Source: Paragonimus skrjabini miyazakii (taxonomy: Eukaryota > Platyhelminthes > Trematoda > Plagiorchiida > Troglotrematidae). From it: 64,000 nt of DNA. Position numbers and translations under genes: made by a program. The notes under the pieces were generated by a model. The model made no database searches. It had not been told where the DNA came from and saw nothing but the letters and a program-made list of their open reading frames with translations. Below are positions 11,005 through 23,775 of the stretch, piece by piece (the stretch's first letter is position 1; every line of letters begins with the position of its first letter). The stretch spans positions 39,599 through 103,598 of the forward strand of contig JTDE01000692.1 in the NCBI GenBank assembly GCA_014338405.1, written 5' to 3'.

Positions 11005-14000
11005 GTGAGTTTACCACTGTTTCTAAAATGAAAATGTTTCACTGCTGTATGCATTACTGAAGTGACGTAGTTTTCGGTCACACCTCCCCACTGAAATGAG
11101 TTTACAAGGTCTCAATATCTTATGATGTTTTACTTTTCTAGTTGAATGTTGTCGGCTATAAAAATCTTAAAACCAATCAATGTTAGTAACCATTTCTTTG
11201 CTGCCCTATAACGCCATTTAAAAGGTAATCTGTTAGCGTTTTTGCGAATAGTTTTCTAAGTAAGTAGTCTGTTTTTGGTTGACGTTGAGATCATCTGATA
11301 CACACGTTCCAATTCATCTCAGTACGGCATAAATCTCGTGAAATATACGACAAAATCAATAACCCTTCGCGTCGGGCCTGACCAGATAGCACTTAGTCTT
11401 GAGCGGTCACTATACGTAGCAGTAACAGATGACCGCCTTAATGAAGAATTTTATCAATGACGAATCACGAAAAACTAGCAAATAGGAAACAACTGGCTGA
11501 GGTAGTAATGACGTAAATAGAAAATTTTCTGTGAGTCCAGCAACTTGGTAAGTCGAATAAGGTTTGTCAGAAGTTGGGTTAAGTAATTAGAGAAAAACCA
11601 GCTTTACATGCAGCATCCATAAACATTACGTAACGGAACAGCTGAGGAATCAGTAAGTTCTAACAAACTCATAATTCAACTAACCTTTCATTACTTCAGT
11701 GAATAAATGGGTAAGGTGTCAATCTATATAATTCGATGAAAATCAATGGACCAATCAACGATGTGTGTAGGTGTGTGATAGGTGAATTAGGTGTGCAAGT
11801 TCAAATCTTGAACATGTGAGTAAAAACAACTGTGAAACAAAGCATCGTGAAGAAAATTTTAATGGACCCTAATCGATTGCAGGCAAAAAAGGTTATCACC
11901 ACTTTAAGCTCTTTATTCAACGAAATAAACATTCCCAGGCAGTAAAATTCAGGTTGCATAGTACCTGTTCACTTGCATTCATAGGATTTATGTCCACAAT
12001 GTCACGTTCAAGAAGGATTGAAGGAATCAATGTTACCACGTGGTCTAACTGTTCACATAAGTTACTTTCATTACTAGTAATATTACTAACTCTAAGAATG
12101 TTTAAACCTTATACGGTTCACACAATTTTTCTTGTATCCCTCCATCTCGATTGAAAATAACATATTTTCAGGTTTTAATCAAACGTTCGCCACAATTTAT
12201 CTATCCAAACTAGGCCCCTGAAATACACAATTCGTATAGTTTAAATCACATGCAGGTTGTTTCACTTGTATACCAACTCTATGGATTGAATTGACCTCGG
12301 CTGTCTACCATTTGTCAATAATTTGAGGTGAATGCACACTTCAGCCATCATTTTCGCTCACGGTTTTGTCTACAGTTACAGAAATATGTTCACAACCTGA
12401 ATGAGTTTTCGGGGTTGAACTTATCGGTTTTAAGTCTGAAACTATTCACGTGGGAATTGATAATATGTGAATTTCTCAACATCTGTCTAAACGACATGGT
12501 GATCCGACGAACTGACAAAAACAGTTTACTTGAAACAAGGATTCGGTTTATGACTTCTCGTGGTTAAATTAAAATCCCTCGAGTAAAAAACTCGTCCACT
12601 TAGTCCCTGATGAAATGCAAAATATGATTTTAATTAACCAGACAAATTTGCATGTCGCTTGTATTATTGTTACCAATATCTATTGAATGACCACGTTGGT
12701 TAGGACATCACGTGTCATGTTAATTTGACCAGATGTGAAGCGTACTGTGCGACATGTAATTCACAATGTACGCTACAAAAATATGTTCTGAACTGACGAA
12801 TCGATTCCCACTTGCTTTTTACTCGGTGCACGTCCCGTTGGTAGTTTGCAGAAGACGTCTTACAAATTACATGTCTGCCTCGTACCACTAAAATCATACT
12901 CGGTGGTATGTTTTGCACAATGACACAATGAGTACAACAAAAATGTTAAATTTTAGTACGAAATAAAATAGACCGTAGTTCATGTTAGGAAATCGTTGAG
13001 AGGTGAGCAATACTTTAACCCCTAATATTTTGACTATAGAGATGTACGACATCTTTCTGAAAAACTGAGGGCTTTTAAATGTCGCAACAAACATCACACT
13101 AACGGTCACCACAAATCAGATTCACTTTAAGCAGATGTGCTTCTCCATAACGTAGCAGAAATAAGAATCTTCTGTCCTTCCAAAACGTCCATGTATCACA
13201 TACTGGACCAACGTAATAGACTACTCCGTACAAACTACTTCGTACAAACGAATCTTCGACGAACCACCCGTATGACTGAATGGACCATACCTATTGAACT
13301 AAATGTAGTACTTATAAAACGTAGTGTGAGGTAGAGTGAAGTTGACACAATTGCCTACTGCAGTTGACCACTTGATTAATTTGTCTCGTCCAGTTTGTTT
13401 ACACACTGTAAATGTCAAAACAATGCCGTAAAATTTACAAATTATAGTCATCCTGCTGAAAATATTGGCTGTTGATGCCAAACACTGGTTGGATCCAGCT
13501 TGAAGTTTATTGTACAATCGAGTAGTAGTTACCACCAAAAAAGGATTAACCTGTTCTACTGCCTGCAGAAAACAAATTTAATTCGTTCTCGCGTTCTGAC
13601 CAAATTACTGCTTTTGCCGTTTTCATTCGTTATTTCATTCTGTTTGGTTGGTAACTATGCGATCACTCCGAATGCTAGTCACTTGAACGAGACTGAATTG
13701 ATAAGTACCATTTATAAACGCGTACCTATTAAGGCAGTGCTTCCATTCACATATTTTATGGCACTTAGGACTCACTTGAAACATGAAAACTATATTCTGT
13801 GTGGGTAATTTTGGTGGCTGGTTCTGTACACGTGTTTCACTCAGGCCTGTTTGTTGTGTGTGAAGTTGTTTAGCGAGGTAATTCTTCCTATGCAAACGTA
13901 AGGATTGTTGAACAGACGTGAAAGTTTGAATTGGTCTGAATTGTGAGTTAAATGGGTTGTGCGACATCTACTTTCAGGCTTGTTCTACTAACTGAACGTA

Positions 14001-14175
14001 GTAGTGTTGACGAATACAGTTGAATGGAAATCGAAAGTTAAACCTCAATTCGCTCAAAAGGTGATTATTTTATCGAAATTGCTCAAAACAATTACACCTC
14101 TGCCTGAAAGAAGAAGTTTGAGGTGTACGTAAATTGAAAGCCCGATTTGAAGTAGACCGAATGCGGAACCAATTT

Positions 14176-14366
14176 TGATAAATGGATTGAGAATAACACA
14201 ACGTTACGAGCAAGTTGAAATGCTCTACATTTCAACCACCTCGGGTGACCTTTCTCATAAGTATTGTAAACCAAATCACACTCCTGAGGAAGGCCACCCG
14301 AGGTGGTTGAAACGTAGAGTATTACAACTTGCTCATAACGTTGTGTTATTCTCAATCCATTTATCA
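14176..14366. repeat. Long inverted repeat (82-bp arms, 27-bp spacer)
   Basis: Left arm 14176-14257 and right arm 14285-14366 are reverse complements at 76 of 82 positions. The outer 31 bp (TGATAAATGGATTGAGAATA...) match perfectly, and the six differences lie in the inner part. The transcript would fold into a long hairpin. Arm ends have no convincing target-site duplication (AATTT left, ATAAC right). It could be a foldback element or MITE, or an inverted duplication. Both arms are open in several frames because they encode mirror-image sequence; this is not evidence of a gene. Confidence 0.9.
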
Positions 14367-15566
14367 ATAACATGTTAAACACGACGCCCAAACTGTTTGA
14401 CTTAATTCGTACAAAATTTTGTCCCCATCACAGAAGTCATTTTATGAGAAAGTTGACGATAAGCACAGATTATAAAGTACTCAATGTTGGTATCCTTGCC
14501 ACACTGTTCAACCCTAACAAACAGATGTTTAAGATCCCATACATTCATTACATTTTACAAGTCACAAAATAACTTCTAGCTACTACGGTTGTATAAATAA
14601 TGACGTCAAGCACATTGATAGAGTACATTCAACTGAGTAGCTAGGCTCAAGTCTACTACTGGTGTGCCAGTTATTCATTCCTAGATAATTTTGGTGAGTC
14701 GTGCAACAGGCAAAGTACAGTAACTTATAAATACTGTGTATATTATAATCTGTAATTGAATTTCACGTTTTCCTTTAGACGTGGGCGACTTATGCGTGCA
14801 ATGCACACTATGGCAAAAAAAATACGAACAGCCTACATGAAAAAATACTGGAATAGAATATTTTTTAAATTGTCTGTTGACGATTAATTAAATTTGTATA
14901 CGGAATTTAAAAAAACATTGGAACGACTGAGCATTTCGTGCGATGCAGCATAACCCATGGGCGATAAACTAGGACGAGAGCGATAGGTTTGTCCGGATCT
15001 CAAGCTCATTTTGTTGCAGTTTATTCCTCAAATTTTACCGTCTGGGATGAAAAATAAACAACCAATTAGGAAACAGGGATTTCTATTTTGTACAAGAAAA
15101 AGGCGATCCCCTAAGCATCAGATATATGACCAAACAGCAGTAACGAGTATTATTTATCAATTTTTACGGTTATAATTTTGAGCTCGACACTTATGACGAC
15201 AATCAAACAAATCGGTTGTTGAGTCTGAGATAAATGTGCCTTGGACCACAGCATCGTTCCCAATCACCAGAACTAGTCTGTGCATTATTCAGTGGGGAAG
15301 TGGCATTCCAACCTTGTTAATTTATTGCATGACGGTTAGTCAACCATTGAAGAAAACATTCAACAAGGTGAATTATATGCCTTAACAGATAAAAAACAGT
15401 GAGTGCTATGTACGGCTTTTTGGCTTAAAGAACAAACAAACCTACAAGGTATGCAAGAGATTAGAAGGATGCACTCAACGACTATTGTAGTTTCAAAACA
15501 CTGATTTCTCTTGATCCGGTTCACCAATAATAACAGAAGACATACGTCGTGAGATTTTAACATATC

Positions 15567-15936
15567 GTTTTCTCTCTTCAGTCACGAACGTAAAACATTA
15601 GAGCATATGGGACATGCGGATAGCAACGACAATAGAAACAATAACAGCAAAGCATATCATGGAAACAGGTCACGTTGTTGACCCCGCCAATTGATTTCAA
15701 GTATTGTTGCGTATTCGGAATCCGAAGATACTTGCCTCCTCCAAGGCAATGATAATCAATACTCGCCATCCAGCCTTGTGTATGTATAAAGTGTTGACTT
15801 AAGCAGTTTGTCTGCCCTGGAACTGATAACAGTCCTTGTTTCATGTAAACTCAATCGTTCATTGTTTCTATTGTTGTTGCTATCCGCATGTTCTATATAT
15901 TTTAGTGTTTCATGCTCTTGACTGAAGAGAGTAAAC
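15567..15936. repeat. Diverged inverted repeat (about 105-bp arms, about 160-bp spacer)
   Basis: Left arm from about 15567 (CTCTCTTCAGTCACGAACGT...) and right arm ending at 15936 (...TTGACTGAAGAGAGTAAAC) are reverse complements with moderate divergence. The best block is 15612-15642 against 15862-15892, with one mismatch in 31 bp around CATGCGGATAGCAAC. Homology decays towards the centre (AAACAATAACAGCAAAG against AAACAATGAACGATTG). The layout suggests an old MITE or foldback element. A short match to the left arm (CAGTCGCAAACGTAAAACAT) occurs near 20447, so the sequence may be dispersed. Confidence 0.7.
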
Positions 15937-18900
15937 AAAATATTGTACTTTTTTTGAAGGTACCTTGTTTGTTGGTCAAAAACCTTATCTATATATCAAC
16001 CGTTTTAGAAATAAAAATCAAAGTTGCCTCATTAGTATACATATTTTTAATTGTTTTTTTTAATAAAGATTACCAGAAGAAACAACAGCATATCTAGTTG
16101 TTATGTTCATTAGATGAAAAAAACATTTGTTGCTTTTCTGTTTGTAAAGTACCACACAGAATCAAACATACTGTTCATAATTGCGAAATGTAATTCCTCA
16201 TTAATGACGCTATTATCATTGGTTCCGAGGTGAGTAGACCATTTATCCTAAAGTAGGCGGTCAAATTTTGAGTAAATAATGGATTTGCGACAGGGCTTAT
16301 CTTTCGAAATCAGTGTTAATTTGGAGATTCAAACGAATTTTGTGAAATTAAAGTGACCACACACTTTTCAGTCAAAGTCTTGAGATTAAATTTGTAGCAG
16401 AAACAACTGTTACATTTGGAAATTGATGTTTTATTGATCTTTCAGCTCTACAGCCTAGAACTGGTTTTACTCATTCTTTGGTTCAGATCAGTCAAAATCA
16501 TCGTGAACTCTCTGACGTGTGTGATGTCTGGCCATCTAATTACTGGAGTGAGGGATAGCGTTCAAGAGAGAGAATTTTTAGTGCGGCGAAATTTTTAAAA
16601 TTCATAAATAACGACTGCCACGGGTGAAAGAGATAGCTTACGCGGTTTCCACCTGAAGGATAGAGGAGAAGAGGCGATCTCATCTGGGCGTTTAAAGCCC
16701 AAGGAATGTTGTCAGGCATGAATAGATTCAATTTTTTGTGGAACTAAGACGTTCGGCACTCACAGTATGTGAGCTGCGAATCAGAAAGTTCAAAATGAGG
16801 ACAAACAAGAGCGCAAACGTCTTGTCATGCGGTTTGGCTACTGCTTAAAACAATCTGTCATGAGACTGAATTTAAGGCAATATGTTGAGTGAATTTATGA
16901 ACACTCTTGAGCAATGTCGAAAAGCCGTATATTTAGACAGAACAAAATGTTACGGGGAGTAACGAAATAAATTAATTGTTTGCCCAATGTTTCGTTTCAG
17001 CTTTATAAATTTTTCTCTTCCAATGCATTCCTTTATTTTTGCTTTTCTATTCACGCCATCTAATCTTACGTTTGTAAAAGCAGAGAAGGCATCTTTTCCA
17101 ATGGTTTAATTGCTTCCAAGTGTTAATTATCAACCGCAGCTGTAACCTGTCTTTACATTAAGTTTAAATTCAGAGTGAAAATTATGGAGAGATGTAACAC
17201 GGTGGTGTTCAATTAGCATACTGATAACTGCTACCCCACTCTCATGGTTGGTTCTCATTTGGCCAGTCATCTAGCCTATTTTGAAATCCAAACGGAAACT
17301 GATCGATGTCGGAACCGGACCACTTGTTCAGAATCTATGTAACTCACAGTGCCTGATCACTTTTGCAGCAAGGTCGGGACATGCAGTTCACAGAGATGAT
17401 GAACAGAGAATACCTTAATTGAAGGGTGACTTGCTAACTCTCCGTTCACTAAATTCACTCTAAGTGATCTTGAGTTGCCCACATGCACTGGTTAGGGTAG
17501 GATGTACTAAAAAAGGTATCACTCTAGTGTCTCATGAAGCTTACCACTAAACCAACATTCCATGGTTTGTTTCATACTCATTTAAACGTACCAGATATAC
17601 GCTATCAGAACGAGGTACACACTGGTAATCCTTATGTTAACAGTCGAGTCAATTATTCATTACGATACTGGCTTACTGCTTTTCGCTTTTGTTCAGCTGC
17701 TTGTGACGGTTATCAAAAGACATGCTAAACCCCCGTTCGTCTGGCTATCAGTTTTCTTCTGATTGACTATGTGATAATTCAGGGTTGTACCGATGCGAAT
17801 TTTTATGAAACTAACACAAACGATTACCCCATTGTCTGTCTTACACTAATACGTATCTGCAATTACCTTGTTGCTGATGGTAGTTAGCGAGATGTTATTA
17901 ATCTATAATGATGATCCACTCCCTATAGAACAGAGGGTGACAAAGAACTATATTGATCGACTCGTGAAAATGAAATATTGAAGAGGTTGGTCGTTTGGTC
18001 GAAGTGACGATTTTAACATATTGATGACCCACTGATTACACTAGCAAACCATCTTGAGCTAGACAGGCCCGTAGAAGAGAACTGAACGATCTTTATTCCC
18101 ATGGTCTTTTAGGCTGAGTGGTGTAGTAAGACCACTTAGACGGGGTACAAGACAAAAGTACTATGTCGGTGAAACCTATCCGTCACTCTGTGGTATAATA
18201 GTTCCAACCAAAGATTCAGTTTGAGAACCCCAATCATCTTCATGCATAAGTATAGAATTTCTGCCGATTGCATATTCCACACACACACTCATAAGTTATC
18301 CCAGCTTTGTTAATAAGAGATACTAAAACATTTCAAGCAACAAGATGGTTGCCACCTCAAATAAGCACTGCAACGTAGCCACTAATCAAGAATTTTGGAG
18401 GCTACACACTGAAATCTACCCACATTTCATGTTTGCTTTCACAACACTGTTAAGTTTGTCGGTTTGGCATCAGGAACAAAAGTTCTATAATACAGCTTCA
18501 TTTCAGTAAATTTAATCGGTAATGCCTCGTGGCCTCGTGGATTCTGGCCCTGTTCGTCGAAAATCTTTAAATGGTTTTAGTCACCACTTCAATGAAATTT
18601 CAGTAGTCATGTTGAAATAGATCACGGAAGAATACTCGACGATTGCTGTCTATGAATGATGTTCAGGTAGTTTACTATCTCAGTAAGAATCATAGCAATT
18701 GTTCTAACTAACCTAAACTAAATCAAACTCCAAGTAGGGCCATTGGAGGCAAATCGCCTCAGAAGTTCCTTCCACATACCCTCATAATTTATAAATGTAT
18801 GGTTAGCGTTAAAACAGAAGTACAAATAGATCAGTTACTGAACGCTGATCACGGATAGACGCACAGTAAGAACAGCAAAGGTGTCGTTTGGTTTTGAACG

Positions 18901-21900
18901 CACTGATCCGGTGGTTAACGATTTCTGTAACTACAGGAAACCTAACAGATGTAGTGGTTGGGAGGGAAAGTTTGGGTTATTTTTTTGCTCGGAGTAGAAG
19001 CAAACTGATGATTCGTGTGGGCAAAACAAAATAACCCGCGTAGTTGTCACGTTGCACTCTGATAACTGTCTTTATCACACTACTGCGTTTGAAAGGAAGT
19101 CTGTCACCGATAGATCACTTAGGTATCGTCGCCATTGGAGACTGCGTCAAAGTCAAGTTGTTTTATGATAAAAGGACCTAGGAACTTGTTGACAAGGTGC
19201 GCTTTTCGTAACCGCGTCTACATGGCTGAATGCCCGTCGTAAGAACCTATTATCGACGTCTAGCCAAATAACGTAATGACCTCTACTAGTGTGTCGCAGA
19301 AACGAACTGTCTTAACAGGCACTGTCATGTCCCTGTCGATGCATGGCCCACTGAACGTCCAATGTGTGTGACAAGGTATTGGCTTAAAGTAGAACATAAA
19401 GATTATCGCAACTGAGGTAGTTTATTGTTTCTGAATATAAAAAACTATCGAATCTATACACAAGCATTTGGTGTTAATCATGATGCGGTAACTGGTTTGT
19501 TCAACTGTCCTCTGAGAACCTTTGGTGTAACCATGTACACATTAATAATTTCTAACTTCAGTGCTATTAATCACGTGCAACAACACCTGAATATGTTTCG
19601 AAATTGAGTGAAGTCGATTATGAACTTAAACTTGAACATGTTTACTTAATACTATTATTTCATTACTCTACTCTTACGAATTACTACAAGCATGATTTCA
19701 ACTGTATGACTTTCTCACTTTTCAACAGATAGATACAAATATGTTAGCCGGATTTGTGAAACTAAATCCTCACCATCGTATCGAATGAAAATTCACGTTA
19801 TGTCTTTACCAAATATTGACCTAAAATCTAAAAGTTTTCAGTCTAGCAGATATAAAACATGCTCAGGTATAATTGATCAAAGATGCTGTTTTCAGTACAC
19901 CAAATTCAGTGTTACTTCGGCATCAATAGGCCAGTTGAACAGGTACGGTTTATCTTTAAGTAGCTTCATGGTTCACTAGAGAAGAAATCAAATCAACTTG
20001 ATAGAGTAGGCCTATGTACATGCTTACATAACTAGATCTATGTTAAATGCACTTGTCAGATGCAACTCTCGAGAGTAAACTGACATAACTTGTTCAAAAC
20101 AAATAGTTTTCACGTAGGTTATTTATTGGACTGGTTGCTTAGATTAATGAGTAAAACTGTGTGCACATAACCATGTGAACCAATCGATTGACCACAGAAT
20201 TTGAACGTATAATTTGCTCTTCGAGTGACATTGACAGTTAACTGATTGTGTCGAAAAAGCTGTGAAGTATAAGCTGTTAACATATTATTTGCAGTTGTAC
20301 ATGTCACCTTCAGATGATAAAAATAAGGTACACCTAGAACTCTATACTGTGAAACGAGGAAAACCCACATTTAGATGTAGTTTTGTGTCCTTTATTCGAG
20401 CAGAAAGAAGACATTGCGATACGTTAACATTTCACTTACTCTCATCAGTCGCAAACGTAAAACATGCAAGTTATATACATCATGCAAATAAGGACAGACA
20501 GGGATTAGACACGCATGCAAGCATACAATGTACACTTGACGCAATTTTGTTTTCGTATGAATTAGAAGGAGGCCAAAAGTTCTCAGGTAATGATGTACGC
20601 TTGAGCTTCTTTTCGTTGTTTCTCGTCAGTTACATACACCAAATGATAATTGATTGGACAAATAAATTTGTGTGTACAGGCAAAATATTAGAATGCGTAT
20701 AGTTATCAATCATGGCTCGGTTCTAAGGGTCATCCGTGACATGTCTGAATTCGTGAAGGATTTCTCTTCTCACTGGACTAAGAAACCAACATGACAAAGA
20801 ATTAAGAGGTATATATGTACTGAATGGCAATGAACAGATGACAGAGTGATTCCAATGTTATGCATAAACTGATCGGTCAGCAAGTGAGGTGATTATATTG
20901 CATCAATTCATTTCAGACTGAACTCATACAAGCAAATAGGAGAATCTAGAAAACAACAAAAATTTGACAATGAACAAATGAATCGGTAAAAATCAGCATA
21001 AAAAACATAATAATTGCCTAGTTCCTGTAGAATGAATTACCAGGGCAGTGGTAAGTTCACTACCACCCGTTTTCGGACTAACAAAAATGGATGGCTAGCG
21101 CCTCGAAAAAATCTAGAAGCGCGTTTGTTTATAGTATGACAAAGCATTCGAGGGGTTTACTGTGACCAACTAAAAGGTGATGTTTTGTTGCACTATTCAT
21201 CGTTCCAGTTTCGGTATTCAAGAGCCATCTCGGGATTTGCTCCTGAAATTCAAATGTATAGTGCTCTCATTTTATAGTTTACTTATTGGAATCCGCATGT
21301 ACAGCTACATTCGTAAATAGGGTTTGACTTGGTGGCTGCTGTCACTGAATCTTTTCCAGGATTTGTAAGCATGCGCGTTTCTCAGTGCATTGAATTGAGC
21401 TAAGCTGACGTAGATGTCAGGCTCAGTGCTGACTTCGATCCTCTTTCTCTCAAGTGAACTACACCATTATCCTTGGACGGGTAACGATAGACACACTGGC
21501 CTACGAGATACTATTGTGATGACCGGTCGAGCGTCAATTGGTTTAGGACGCTTTTCGATGAAAAGTATGACATAACTGTTTTGAATGAGGGTTTGCACGA
21601 TGAAGTTGAACTCAATAAGCATACTTTTATCCGAACAGATCTTACTACCTCCGTGGCATAGTGTCTTCACAAGCTCAAGTGTGTACATAACTGATATAAT
21701 ACTTTTGAAGTGCAATAGTTGACCGATCCACGTCCATTTCGTTGAATACATCTACGAAGAAATCTATCTTCACGGTATGGTACTTAGATCGCTCTAAGGC
21801 TAACGGTTATTTCCGCAAAACTAAGTCGTGGAACCATTGTGTTTATTGCCCATCTTACCGAGGTCACTAGAAGTTATCAAACGGTAGTTTTTGAAAACCA

Positions 21901-22604
21901 TTTGTTACTTGTGAACTGGTTCAGTGAGTTCAGAAACTGAGTACAACAACATTCAAAGACCATATCAGCTTTGAAAAAATGTATCATATATTACAAACAC
22001 GCGTACGAGAGCTTGCTGTCTCAGCTATGGACAATCGATTATGACAAGCAGGCAGACAGTTAATCAACTAAATTTTTTTTACTTGAACTACAGTTATGGG
22101 TGCAGCTCTGATGAATTTGAAAAAGACCTCAATCTCAAGGAATTTATCTAAGTCTTAACAAACTCGGATTTCAACGTTTGCTGTTTTGATGGACAAATCT
22201 CAACACAAGTGCTTATCACAAACAGTAACATCTTGACAGTAACAATGTACTTTCTGTGTGCGTTTTGACAAAAACTTTCAATGACAGCTGCAATGCTGTT
22301 TCCCGAAGGACAGGAACCTCACAATCTACATACAAAGACTATACACATTATGACCTTGTCGTTCAAAGTAGACGCTGTCATATCAACTGGAAAACCTGAT
22401 AAAAATGTGCGTGATTTAGTGAATAACCTAATCTGAATACGGACAGTTTTCATTTATGAAGGTGATATTGGGATACTTTACAAATGATATAATGCAAGCT
22501 TGACAAGGAACCTAATTAAGTTAGATTAGTTTTGGTTTGGCGTAAATCTAAATCAACTGGCATCAGTGAAATTGTTATACTGGTTAGTGGACATTATTTC
22601 AATT

Positions 22605-22620
22605 CATACATCGATGTATG
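22605..22620. repeat. 16-bp perfect palindrome at gap edge
   Basis: CATACATCGATGTATG is self-complementary and is the last sequence before the run of Ns. A larger palindrome or a TA/CA-rich repeat may have stopped the assembly here. Confidence 0.6.
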
Positions 22621-22720
22621 NNNNNNNNNNNNNNNNNNNNNNNNNNNNNNNNNNNNNNNNNNNNNNNNNNNNNNNNNNNNNNNNNNNNNNNNNNNNNNNN
22701 NNNNNNNNNNNNNNNNNNNN
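22621..22720. other. Assembly gap, 100 N
   Basis: Exactly 100 Ns, the conventional length for a scaffold gap of unknown size. Frames reported through it are not real. It lies inside intron 1, so a missing exon (for example part of the PH domain) cannot be excluded. Confidence 0.95.
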
Positions 22721-23423
22721 GTTTGCCGGCGAGATTGTACTCACACACGTCTTTTGTTACGTTTCCAATTCGTAGAATAGTACGTCAATCCGATTGGTCT
22801 GCAGCACTGATTAGATCTCGACGAAAAACCTGTATAGAATTGTTGCTCAGCAAGGGTAAAATACTGTTGGGATATATGCCACTATAATTCACCTAAAGTA
22901 AAGAGCGCATACCTTGCAGTCGATACACTTTAGTCCTATCATCAGAAGCAGATCAAAGCATTGTATTGAGATACTGAAAAGAAAACCAAAGATTGTCCTG
23001 TTTTAACTACTTCCAATAGAATAGGTCTGTAGGTAGACTGAATCTGGTGGCTTCTTGATAAGTTTTGAAAATACAGATATTCTTGTCTCGTTTCTAATGA
23101 TCTGATAGTCGTAGTTTGATTTCTAAAATCAAAATGCTTACTTCAACTTTTCTGGAAATATTAACACAACATGGGCAATGTCAGTAGTTATTAGCGGGAT
23201 GTATATATACACGTATATATGTATGTGTGCGTTCAGCTTAAAATATTAATTACGACCATAAGAAAGTTGAGGTACCAATCATAGCAAATGACGAACTGAT
23301 CGGAATATTTAGAACATTCATAGCTAATTCAGACATTATCTTCAGCAATTCAATTACCGCTCAACAAATCAATGATTTCTGTGGTTCTAACTTGCAAAGA
23401 CGTCCCAGTCGAGGAGACATTGA

Positions 23424-23775
23424 TTGGAGTTAACGGGACAGTTACTGTGTCTCCTGTCGAGGCGATCGGGCAACCTGATCGTTACTCACAAGCGAAAGTG
23501 GTTGGACGGTCACATATGACATTTCGGTTGCGCCTAATGTGAGGTCAATGGCGCAATGGTCAACAAGGTTGCCTCATGAAAACATGATCGGAGTTCTAGT
23601 CCTGGACATGACAACGATATGCACCACTGACAAACTCTAACCAGAGCAAAACTTGAGTTTAGTGTTTCTGTTTGAAAACCACCGATTAGAAAATCTATGA
23701 GAATGCAACAGCTACGATCAATTGTGGGTGATGTTCAGTCTATATGAAAATCAATATCCCCTACTACTCGTCAGT
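23424..23775 (+). mobile_element. SINE B copy, near full length, hammerhead decayed
   Basis: One of the best full-length copies: 5' GGAGTTAACGGGACAG, leader with CGATCGGGCAACCTGATC and ACAAGCGAAAGTGG, tRNA-like head with A box ATGGCGCAATGGTCAAC and B box GAGTTCTAGTCC. The hammerhead region at 23621-23665 follows. It keeps CTGAC and stem II (ACTCT/AGAGC) but has lost G8 (CTGACAA) and G12 (AAAA), and C17 is now T. The tail contains GATCAATTGTGGGTGATGTTCA and ends near CTACTACTCGTCAG. Four essential positions are hit, so cleavage is not expected. Confidence 0.8.

Noticed and set aside
20262..20702. 146-codon open frame, the longest uninterrupted frame in the window
   Set aside because: Composition is unremarkable, no motif is recognised, and it overlaps a short segment related to the 15567 repeat.
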